A stretch of DNA of 64,000 bases from Pyrus communis. Its lineage: Eukaryota > Streptophyta > Magnoliopsida > Rosales > Rosaceae. Position 1 is the stretch's first letter. Each line of letters starts with the position of its first letter. Made by a program: the position numbers and the translations under genes. The notes under the pieces are model-generated. The model did no database searches. It saw only the letters and a program-made list of their open reading frames with translations, and was not told the origin of the DNA. Below, piece after piece: positions 55,355-64,000 of this stretch. The stretch is from positions 16,286,317-16,350,316 of the forward strand of contig NC_084806.1 of the NCBI RefSeq assembly GCF_963583255.1, read 5' to 3'.

Positions 55355-55978
55355 TCACAAAGGTTGTTCACGTGAAGCCCCACTACTTGGCAAAACTCTA
55401 GGAGCGGGAGGCATCGAAGATAGATCGTTCGAGGCCTCAATACTTGGTGGAACGCTAGATGACGCAGGAAAAAGGTGCCTCTGGAAGAAAGCCGCAAACC
55501 TTTGACGGTCACTTTGAATTCGACCTTCAGATTCTTGCAGCTCATCAAGCTTCCTCTTCATGCTTGTCGAATAATTATTTGCAAGCACGTGCAAACCTCT
55601 ATTCTCGCGCTTAAGCTGTTGGATCTCTTGTTTAAGATTTTCCACCTCCGCCATTAATGATTCAACTTGACGGGATCGAGCAAGTAGGCGTTGGCCCATG
55701 TTGGACACGGAGCCCGCACACTGAACACTGAGAGCTAGGGACTCTTGAACGGCCAACTCATCGGACCGTCCTGAAAGCAGCCTACTATCTCTAAGAGTGA
55801 GAAGGTTCCTAGCTACTATTGTAGCTGTTGTTGCATCCTTCATCACGGAGTCTTCACCTGTAAGAGGGCCACTAGAAGATAAGAAAGACGGGCGCCATAC
55901 ATTACCCTGACGCGGCGCATCCGTATCACTGCTGAGACTCAAATCTAAGCAAATGTTAGATGGGTTAGCCATTTTCAA
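55355..55978 (-). CDS. Coiled-coil protein ORF, antisense in element C
   Basis: A 207-codon minus-strand frame with ordinary amino-acid composition: MKMANPSNICLDLSLSSDTD at the start and a heptad-like segment in the middle (VESLMAEVENLKQEIQQLK and onward through KRKLDELQES), followed by a Pro/Ser-rich tail. It is upstream of the PMD ORF on the same strand. I do not recognise a domain beyond the coiled coil. Tat-lineage elements are known to carry extra ORFs, some antisense, in this interval. Confidence 0.6.
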   Translation of the reverse strand: MKMANPSNICLDLSLSSDTDAPRQGNVWRPSFLSSSGPLTGEDSVMKDATTATIVARNLLTLRDSRLLSGRSDELAVQESLALSVQCAGSVSNMGQRLLARSRQVESLMAEVENLKQEIQQLKRENRGLHVLANNYSTSMKRKLDELQESEGRIQSDRQRFAAFFQRHLFPASSSVPPSIEASNDLSSMPPAPRVLPSSGASREQPL

Positions 55979-56245
55979 AGGTGTTAAAAGAGAAGGGTTG
56001 GATGGAGTAAAATCTCAAAGGGTCGTTAAAACAAAATACACCGGAGATGATTTTCACGAATGGGCAATCTTCAAAGTGTGCATGTTGGAGGTGATCGATA
56101 CCTCTATAAAAGGAGAGGCGACATAACCACCAATTCAAAAAAAATTGAAGAGACACCACTCTTCAAATCTTAAAAGCCGGATTTTCCTGCGTAAAATTCG
56201 GCAACGCTCTTCAGACACAATCTCGGCTTTTCAGATAACACGTGC

Positions 56246-56273
56246 AACTTTGTCAAAGATCTCTGACAAAGTT
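56246..56273. repeat. Hairpin sequence, copy 1
   Basis: AACTTTGTCA, 8-base loop, TGACAAAGTT: a perfect 10-bp stem. The same hairpin is at 56648-56675, each followed by AACGCGTG. Confidence 0.85.
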
Positions 56274-56354
56274 AAAAACGCGTGGAGGTCATTATCCCAA
56301 CTACCACACAATTTTTGCCTCTATAAAAAAAGAAGGAGGAACAGGGTTGTTCAT

Positions 56355-56508
56355 TCAGAAATCGAAGAGGCGCTTGCTCAGAAATCAAAGAGGCGTTTGT
56401 TCAGAAATCGAAGAGACGCTTGCTCAAAAATCGAAGAAGCGTTTGTTCAGAAATCGACGACACGCTTGCTCAAAAATCGAAGAGGCGTTTGTTCAGAAAT
56501 CAAAGAAG
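56355..56508. repeat. 23-bp minisatellite with alternating unit types
   Basis: Six full units and one partial, starting at 56355, 56378, 56401, 56424, 56447, 56470 and 56493. Units alternate between endings CGCTTGC and CGTTTGT, so the real period is a 46-bp dimer. Confidence 0.9.
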
Positions 56509-56647
56509 TATCACCCTCCAAACCTCAAAAGTCGGGCCGCTCGTTCAAGGATCGAAGAGTCATCACTCTCTGAATTTCAAAAGCTGGGCTTTTCCAGATT
56601 TGTCATCACCCTTCATATGCAACCCCAACTTTACAGAAATCACGGGC

Positions 56648-56675
56648 AACTTTGTCAAAGATTTCTGACAAAGTT
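56648..56675. repeat. Hairpin sequence, copy 2
   Basis: Same 10-bp stem as at 56246-56273 with a slightly different loop (AAGATTTC against AAGATCTC). Confidence 0.85.
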
Positions 56676-56937
56676 GAGAACGCGTGAATCTTACTGTTTC
56701 AATTACCCAACAGTTGTCGACAATGGTAAAGGAACAGTACCACCACTTGCTATTGGGAAATCCCTATATATGTCGACCTTCATCTTTTATGGCAAGGCAG
56801 ACCTGTAAAAAAATGCCCAACTCTTCCTCACCTCTGAGGGCGCACTCCCAGCAAAGCCTCTCGAAATACTCAATTTTTTCTTCTTCCCCAAAGAAGATAC
56901 CAGATGCCTGGAGTACAGATGAGGCAGGAGGAAACGG

Positions 56938-57410
56938 TAGATCGAAGCATGTGGAGACAAGCACAACAAATATATGTGCTGATTCATTCGCTGCTTCTTC
57001 AAAAGAAAAAAGATCTCATATCATCAAGGGCGAAAGCAAAGGTATCTCATATCATGCTTTTTCCCTGTCTTTTCCTTTGCCCTTGTTCTCACCTGCCAAG
57101 ACAAGGACAGAGAAAGCAATATGTCGGAACCTCCACTCAAACTTGCGCTGCCACCAAGAAGTGATGGTCCATTCAAATGCAAGGTTTGCATTCCACTCCT
57201 GCATCAGAGGACAAATACTACAAGAGAAGATGCTAAACCTGCATAAGGAAATACCACTTCTGCAAAGGGAGCAAGTAAGGCAAGTGAAAATGATACATCG
57301 AAGCATGTGGAGACAAACACAACAAATATATGTGCTGATTCATTCGCTGCTTCTTCGAAAGCAAAGGTATCTCATATCATGCTTTTTCCCTGTCTTTTCC
57401 TTTGTCCTTG
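56938..57410. repeat. Direct repeat within the element C 3' region
   Basis: ATCGAAGCATGTGGAGACAA through TGCTGATTCATTCGCTGCTT and on to TTTTCCCTGTCTTTTCCTTT occurs at about 56940-57095 and again at about 57298-57410, the second copy lacking about 35 bases in the middle. Confidence 0.8.
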
Positions 57411-57779
57411 TTATTACTTGCATGGCAAAGAGAAAGAGAGCAATCAGCCGGCACTTGGAGTCAGTCTTCCGATCTGGAACCGACTACCTGGAACCTTTGC
57501 CTGGTTGCTTACCTAGCGTTGCTCTCGAGTAGTCATCTTCAACGGTTGATACACTTCCAGAGAAGGGACCACATCTGCTTGGAGAACAGCTAAGATGAGT
57601 GACAATGAAACATCAATCTTGTGGATCGTCAGCAAACGCAACAACTGCATATGTTGAGTCATCCTCTAACCCTCTTCAAATATGAATTGGAAAGATTGAA
57701 CAAAGAAACAGATCATCACCTCCACCTCGTGCTTGCCTGCCATGTGTCTGAATCCAGAAACCGCTCATGGTCATATTTT

Positions 57780-58075
57780 CACTCAAGATCAAGCCTCAAT
57801 GGCCCTTGAAGAAATCACAAGTCCGATTCAAAATTAAGTGTTCACCACCCTTGAATCAAATTCAACTCCAGATAAAAGGAGTAAGTTCAGACCTTCGGAG
57901 GAGACCAGAAGAATCCTCCAGCCCAGTTCAAGATTAAGCCTGTGGAAAATCAACGATTGGAGGAAACCAGAAAATCTTCCAGTCGAACTCAAGATTAAGC
58001 CTCGATGGCCCTTGAAGAAATTTCCAGCCCAATTCAAGATCAAGCCTCGACGGCCTTTGGGTTGACATCTACATT
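57780..58075. repeat. Diverged LTR-type minisatellite before the 3' LTR
   Basis: Several copies of AAGATCAAGCCTCGACGGCC and TTGAAGAA variants, the same motif that is tandemly repeated in the LTRs. Confidence 0.75.
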
Positions 58076-58132
58076 AAGGGACTTCAAAACGCATCTTCTA
58101 CGCGTGACAAGCACATGTCTACGACGCGCCTT

Positions 58133-58146
58133 GAAGTGGGGGCGTT
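58133..58146 (+). other. Polypurine tract of element C
   Basis: GAAGTGGGGGCGTT directly before the 3' LTR; the purine-rich GAAGTGGGGG is the likely plus-strand primer. Confidence 0.7.
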
Positions 58147-58899
58147 TGTAGACATCAAAATTTCGGTGAAATGAATGTTGACCAATAATTAAAATTTCAA
58201 CGCTCACGTGTCACATAAATTTTACATGTAGCGTGTGACTCAACGAAAAATCGAAATAAATTGGAAAAGTCATCAAATAGGACACGTGTCAATACCTGGC
58301 AGAAATGATTTATTTCATCTGATTATTTAAATCCAAAAATAAAGTTTTGGAATTCTATAAATAGGAAGCCAAGGCATTCATTTTGGGGAAGAAAGAAAGA
58401 AGGGAATTTACATCACACCAAAACCTTGAAGCCTTGAAACTCTAAAGCTCTCAAGAAAATCCCGAAGGATCAAGAAAACACTCTTCGTTCTTCGTCAAAT
58501 CCTCCTTCAAGGTCAAGCCCCAACGGCCCTTGAAGAACTTCCACCGACTCAAGATCAAGCCCCGACGGCCCCTTGAAGAAAGTGTTCATCATTCATCATC
58601 CGTTCATCCTAAGATCAAGCCCCAACGGCCTTTTGGATCAACAACCTCAACAAACTCATACACCCATTCTTCAAGATCAAGCCCAACGCCCCTTGAAGAT
58701 CCATTCATCAACTGTTCATCCTTAGATCAAGCCCCGACGGCCCTTTGGATCAACAACTCATCCACAAACCTACACCCTACGAAGATAGAATCAGAGGATC
58801 AAATTACAAAGAGATTGTAACCCTAAAATCATTAAACACAAAAATATTATTTTGTACACGTATTTTTGTTTCTTGTTTCAAGAATTTTTCGTGTTTACA
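58147..58899 (+). repeat. 3' LTR of element C (753 bp)
   Basis: Matches 45255-45995 except for about six substitutions, a 10-bp difference near 58333 and a 2-bp difference near 58832. It is followed by the GAAAT duplication. Confidence 0.93.
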
Positions 58900-58904
58900 G
58901 AAAT

Positions 58905-59710
58905 ATCATGCTTTATTGAATTTACGTTATTTAGATATTTATGAATATGATTTATGATATGTTATTTAAGCTATTGTGCTCTAATGAGATATTTTGGAAA
59001 AGTTATGTTTATGATTTTTTGTGCTTACTTAGTGGAAGATATTTATATATGGCTTCGGCTGGATGATGTATTACCTTCGGGCAAAAGATATTTATATATG
59101 GCTTCGATCGAGTGATGTAGTGCCTTCGGGTGGAAGATATTTGATGTAGTGCCTTTGGGCAGAAGATATTTATATATGGCTTTGGCCAAGTGATGTAGTG
59201 CCTTCGGGTGAAAGATATTTATATATGGCTTCGGCCGGGTGATGTAGTGCCTTTAGGTGAAAGATATTTATATATGACCTTTGGGCGGGCGATGTAGTGC
59301 CTTCGGGTGATTGTGATATCATTATTAAGCACACTATATATGATATATGTTTTATGAAGGTTTTATGGCATGCTAGGATTTTCGAAAAACCTATTACTTA
59401 TTATGTTATATGAGTTTTCATAAACTTGGGGTTAGTACATTTGAAGAATATCTATTCGAGTCATCTCGGTGTAGGACCCATTCGTTTGTTCGTACATTTT
59501 ATGACATTCCTCCTATAGTGTTCTGGATTAGTTGTATGCCCTGAACTCGTTCCACAATTGCATATTCATTATAGTCAAATTTATAAGTTTTATTTATGTT
59601 CGTTCTTTCTTCATGGCTCTCATGCATGTTAATATGGCTTCGTCACCTTCGGGTGTCGGCTAGCACGTGACTACCATGGCGTTTAGAGGATTTCAGGGTT
59701 GGGCGTGTCA
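58905..59710 (+). repeat. LTR of Ty3 element B, second part
   Basis: Resumes the element B LTR after element C and ends GGGCGTGTCA at 59710, just before a primer-binding-like site. The ending matches the solo LTR ending (GGGGTGTGTCA) and shares the GGC-AGCACGTG region before it. Confidence 0.75.
59034..59313. repeat. About 49-bp minisatellite in the element B LTR
   Basis: AGATATTTATATATGGCTTC with TGATGTAGTGCCTTCGGG recurs about six times (for example at 59037 and 59086), one copy shortened. Confidence 0.85.
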
Positions 59711-62700
59711 ATTTGATATCAGAGCATACTTAGGATCTTCTATTACTGTAGCAGTGTGTCGGCCTTGACATCATTTGGATGTCACGGTTTCCAGATTATG
59801 TGCCGTTCGGCATAGTTGTGCAAACTTTTTTCTGTCTGAGTTGTCGCATTCTATTTGAAATACAAGAATTCGTGTCCGGATTGTACCTCATCGGTGACGA
59901 AATGTATTGATGGATGACTTTCAACATCGGATCGGTACTCTGTGACATGCATTCCTTAAGAATTGTGGGCAGAGTCAGCTTTACATTAAGTGATGTGAAA
60001 TAGAAAATCTCAATAAGAGGAAGTCTAGTTAAGACCAGCTGAAGATTCGAAATGAGGATGTTACTCTGCGACATGTGTTCCCTAGGAATGGCGGGCATAG
60101 TCAGATCTACATAGGAGTGTTGTGATACAGAAAAATGTTAGTGGGTTAAGATTTAGGCCAGACCAGCTGGAGTGTTCTGAAACAGTGATGTTACTTTGTG
60201 ACATACGTTTCGTAGGAATGGCGGGCAGAGTCATATCTATATGGAGATTGCTTGACACATCTAAAGTTCATGTTGGAGAAAGTGAAGAAGCATCAGTTAT
60301 ATCCACAGTTTAGCAAGTGTTAATTTGTGTAGACCTTCAGAGGATTTCTCGATGATTGTTTTACTGATAACCTTCTTGCTTACTCTAACAACAAGGTCAG
60401 TTCACTAAACATCGACACTCAGCTTTACACCAAATTCTTCGAACGTTGATTTCGTTTAGATTAGATACTTTTCTTGGGAGACTTTTTTGTAGCAGACGTT
60501 ATTTTTATCAATTTCCAAAAGGGTTGCGACCGTTGGAAATTGAAAATCCTTATAAGGTGTTATGAAATACGAGATATCCTTGGTCTTGTCACTTTCCATT
60601 GGTAGTTCTTAACGATTCTTAGAGCATAGCCTTATTCCTTTTTTGCTAAATAGCTAGTCAATTTTGTTTGAAATGTTGAAGGTGAACGAAGTTTCTAACA
60701 ACTGAAGTATTGTCTCACTTGATCATTATTCCTACACTTTTCGATGACATCAACAAATTTTAAATTCTATGGTGATGTGTTATTAAATGTTTGGCTGCAC
60801 GTTGAAGCAGCATGACCTTGTGATGCATGTGCCTCTTAATTGCTGAAACAGTATGAAGTGAACCATCCTATCTACAACCTTGAGTTAACAGTTACAATCT
60901 TACTTGAAAACCTAATGACACCCTTTCTTGGTAGAAATCTATGTGGGACGAAGGTTGGGAATATAACTTTTTGGAGTTTGGAGCATCGTCTTACTCATGC
61001 TTCTGTCCTTATTTTGCTTGATGTTAGTGGTGAGTTTTACGGTTCTTGTTTTGCATCCTTGTCACATTTGGGGTTGTTTTCTAATGTAACATGGGAAGGT
61101 CATCGTCTATGCTCCCGAACATCTCGAACCTCACGGAATGAATTATCTTATTCATGACCTAGAGTTGGTAACAATTTCCCTTGTTGTAAAATCTGGTGAC
61201 GTTTTCTCTATAGCGAGGAGTGTTGCATCATTTCTAACCAAGCAAGTTTTAGTGTATTTTCACATAAAAGGAATTGAGTTTGAGATAGAAGAAGTTGATG
61301 AAACTCATCGGTGATTTTGATTGCACTTTTGAGTATTATCTTGGTCAGGCAAATGTCATAGCTGATGCTCTTAGTCAGAAATCCCATGAACAACTTACCT
61401 CCATCTGAGTTATCCCTATCCCACTATTGTTTCTCTTCAAGGAATTGGCTTTACTTTGGTGTCCGATCCACGATAAGTATTGTTGGCTCACTTCTAAGTC
61501 AAACATGTATCGGTATATTTCGGGTAGGAAGCCTAAGAGTTTGATCAGTAATGTGCGAGTTTGAATGAGCAAGTGTCGGATGACATGAGACGTGATTTGA
61601 AAGTTCGAGGAGTTGGAACTCTATTGATAAGAAACAAATTTTTCTTGCCTAAGGGTAAGAAAGCTGTAAAAAAAAATTAAAAAAAATAAAAAAAGGAAGG
61701 AAAATTCTTGATGATGCTCACATTTCAACGTATGCCACGCATGTTGGCAGTACCAAATTGTACCACTGTTTTCGTCCATTTTATTACTAGTATTGTATGA
61801 ATGGGATATTGTTGAATATGCGAGGAAATGTCAGATTTACTGGTAAGTATAAGCAGTGAGATGGAAGCTGTCAGGTTTATCTCAATTTGTTTTTATTCCG
61901 TTTGGAAGTGGGAAGAATTTCCATGGTTATCCTTTTTAGGTTGTCGAGGACCCACTTGGGATGTGAATGGAAATGAATGGTGACAACCACTGTTTTCGTC
62001 CATTTTATTACTAGTATTGTATGAATGGGATATTGATGAATATGCGAGGAAATGTCAGATTTATTGGTAAGTAGAAGCACTGAGATGAAAGCTGTCAGGC
62101 TTATCTTAATTTGTTTTTATTCCGTTTGGAAGTGGGAAGAATTTCCATGGTTATCCTTTTTAGGTTGTCGAGGACCCACTTGGGATGTGAATGGAAATGA
62201 ATGAATGTCACCATAGATTTCCCGTACAAATCACCTTGTACATGTGGAGACCATGATGACGTTTCAGTATTTGTTTATCAACTTACTCAACATATTATCC
62301 ACCAGTTTGTGACGACTATACTTTCGACCGCTTGGCATAATTCATCATTCTAGACTTCGCTAGACTGACATCTCGATTAACATCAATTTGGACTGTAATC
62401 CCAGATCCACCTCTTGGTATTGGAAGACATTCTAGTCAACTTTGGTTTCGTGCTTACCTTACGACACTTCGTTTTGTTTCTAAATCAGATAGATTGTTCA
62501 AGAAGACCACTCAGATTCGGAAGTTTTAACTGAGACCATCAGTCATTCAATCACCCATTATCACCCTATCGAGTGAATCATTAACACTGGTGATTGAACA
62601 TCTCGAAGGTTATCGTTGTGACAAGTTGTTGTGAATATTCGAAAGGGGAAAAAGTCTGAGTTCTCGTTTATCAAATTACTTTAGACTACCAATTGAGTCA

Positions 62701-63500
62701 AGTCCGTGCTCAACCATCTCGACTTGCCACCACAAAATCAAGCTAGGTACTTACGCGTGTTCTTGCATCAAAGTTACGCATTCAATCCAGTTATCTTGTT
62801 CTTTAGATTTGATGAACTTGTTTTGACTCTTAAATTCTTGAGTGTTCTTTTAGCCTTTTTGGCATAGCCTTTTGCTAAATCTGGGAGAAATTTTCAATGA
62901 ATTAGCTCGCTTAGGCTTTGTGAGTCACATTGTTCGGTTTTAAGGTATGCCGTCACTATTATACCTCATGGTAATTCGCGTTTCATTTCCAAGTTTGGTG
63001 AAGCTTTCTTGAAGGCCATGGTTACTAAGTTGTTGTCCAATATTGCATTTCATTCTCAGACTGTTAGACAATCTGAACGAGCTATCTAGACCTTGGAGGA
63101 CGTGTTGTGTTCATTCATTTTGTGGCTTCAGTATGATTAGAATTTGCACTGATCTTCTCTTGGAATTGTTTACGACAACATTTATTATTTTTGGTTTGAG
63201 TATGGCACTATTTGAGACATGGTATGTGAGATTCTACAGGCAACACTGGTTAGATAGGAGAGTCTTACGAACTAGTATTCGAAAGATCAAAATTATGATA
63301 TAGGAAATTGTGTGCTTTTGATGATGTCGCCTTGGAGTTGGATAAAATGGTAATCCTTGGGAAATTACTACTTGTTTATCGAAACAACAATGTGTTGTCG
63401 ATATTGAGGGCTGCAGACTGTAATATCGATGACTTATTCGTTGGGTTCGTTAAGGGAGTGGGCATGTAGACTCGTCTGCGGTAGTAGTTACTGATTAATT
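59711..63500 (+). pseudogene. Decayed pol of Ty3 element B (chromovirus-like)
   Basis: After the LTR comes a degenerate tRNA-Met primer site (TTTGATATCAGAGCATAC, 59712 onward). Translated fragments with many stops show RT near 60340 (FLDDCFTDNLLAYSNN, resembling the FIDDILVYS block), RNase H near 61097 (KVIVYAPEHLEPHGMNYLIHDLEL) and 61330 (EYYLGQANVIADALSQK), and integrase-like pieces from 61750 on. ADALSQK-type endings are typical of chromovirus/Tekay-like elements. The 3' LTR is not in the window. Confidence 0.75.
61763..62210. repeat. 224-bp tandem duplication inside the element B pol relic
   Basis: CCACTGTTTTCGTCCATTTT through GGGATGTGAATGGAAATGAA occurs twice head to tail, offset 224 bp, with few differences, so the duplication is younger than the decay of the element. 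Confidence 0.88.
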
Positions 63501-64000
63501 ATTGTTTGGGCTCAACCCGAAGACACACACACACACACACACACACCTATTTTCGGAGTATGTGACGTTACAAATGCTTAGGTGAGACCTATTTTCATTT
63601 TCGGTTTTAATTCTTAGTGCAAGTATTTTAACTTACATTATTATAGTTACATATCTGTATTTTTGACGTTACAAAGGTTTGGGTGAATCATTTCCAATTT
63701 CAGTTTTAAATTCAGTACAAGTTTATGGCTTCTATGTTTAAACATACCTATTTTGACATTATATTATTATGCATACATGTTTTTGGACCATACATTATTA
63801 TATATTTTTGCTTTATATCTTTATATCATTCTGATACTACTATTATACTGATGGGGGGAAAAAGTATGAGTTTAGAGGATGAAATAGTGTAAACATGAAA
63901 ATTCTGTAACAAATGAAACGAGAACACGTGTACAAAGTAGATTTGTATTAATGAATTTGTAGGTTACAAGCTCTGTTTACAATTTTCCTTTGATTCAGTC
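63501..64000. other. Window end, no gene
   Basis: An (AC)n run at 63523-63546, then AT-rich sequence with repeated phrases (GACGTTACAAA at about 63566 and 63665). Probably 3' non-coding element B sequence. Confidence 0.5.

Larger units (their letters stand above)
55979..58146 (+). other. Non-coding 3' region of element C
   Basis: Holds a 23-bp minisatellite, two copies of an AACTTTGTCA/TGACAAAGTT hairpin, a long direct repeat, and copies of the LTR-type CAAGCC minisatellite before the PPT. Many short frames are open in several phases at once, which reflects repeats and not genes. Confidence 0.7.
45255..58899 (+). mobile_element. Ty3 element C, Tat-like, 13.6 kb, integrase-deleted, carrying antisense ORFs
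   Basis: Bounded by LTRs of 741 and 753 bp with TG...CA ends and by GAAAT duplications (45250-45254 and 58900-58904). Order on the plus strand: LTR, primer-binding-like site, gag-protease, RT, two RNase H domains, integrase zinc domain, deletion. Then on the minus strand a plant-mobile-domain ORF and a coiled-coil ORF, then non-coding repeats, PPT and LTR. The LTRs differ by about six substitutions plus a 10-bp and a 2-bp indel by eye, so insertion was fairly recent. Two in-frame stops, one frameshift and loss of the integrase core make it non-autonomous. Confidence 0.92.

Noticed and set aside
54923..55358. Phe-rich minus-strand frames
   Set aside because: Caused by A-runs within tandem repeats.
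56355..56508. Regular short repeats suggesting a CRISPR-like array
   Set aside because: Units are directly adjacent without unique spacers, and this is plant transposon DNA; it is a minisatellite.
59796..60313. Short frames around GGAATGGCGGGCA-containing repeats
   Set aside because: Part of the decayed element B interior with repeated phrases; no coding support.

Overview
This is nuclear DNA from a flowering plant. The evidence is intron-rich genes with GT/AG splice sites, plant-specific proteins (an AMT1 ammonium transporter, a chloroplast D1-processing protease, a SMAP1-like protein), plant Ty1/copia and Ty3 retrotransposons, MITEs and tRNA-derived SINEs. The repeat repertoire resembles woody Rosaceae such as apple or pear, but that is an inference from general familiarity and was not tested.

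Layout: 0.5-1.0 kb holds a decayed PIF/Harbinger transposase. 1.9-10.0 kb is a minus-strand intronless AMT1 gene split by a complete Ty1/copia element (3065-9537). That element has two 447-bp LTRs identical by eye, a perfect 5-bp target duplication, PBS, PPT and an uninterrupted 1406-codon gag-pol. 10.3-12.3 kb is an inverted-repeat element with doubled arms and a polypyrimidine core. 12.4-15.0 kb is MITE-rich. 15.3-20.8 kb is a 14-exon CTPA gene whose exons join into a 517-residue protein. A two-exon membrane-protein gene of unknown function lies tail-to-tail with it (21.4-24.0 kb, minus). 24-28 kb is gene-poor. 28.0-30.3 kb is a solo LTR with target duplication. A PIF-type MITE (30.5-30.9 kb) lies just upstream of a SMAP1-like gene (31.0-31.3 kb).

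From 33 kb to the end the window is almost entirely transposon. It holds a decayed PIF/Harbinger element (transposase plus an opposite-strand Myb-like ORF), a Ty1/copia relic, and then a three-level nest of Ty3 elements. Element A (38.1-43.9 kb) is decayed and Tat-like. It is cut by element B, whose LTR starts at about 43.88 kb, resumes at 58.9 kb and is followed by a decayed chromovirus-like pol to the window end. Element C (45255-58899, 13.6 kb) sits inside the LTR of B. C has nearly identical LTRs and a long gag-pro-RT-dual RNase H region. It has lost its integrase core through a deletion that fuses the integrase to an antisense plant-mobile-domain (PMD) ORF, and it carries a second antisense coiled-coil ORF.

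The most unusual observation is at AMT1. The retrotransposon lies in the same orientation as the gene. Its outermost bases give a good splice donor, and the target duplication gives an acceptor. Removing that 6.5-kb interval as an intron would leave the AMT1 frame intact with a single predicted residue change. No CRISPR array, rRNA or tRNA gene was found.
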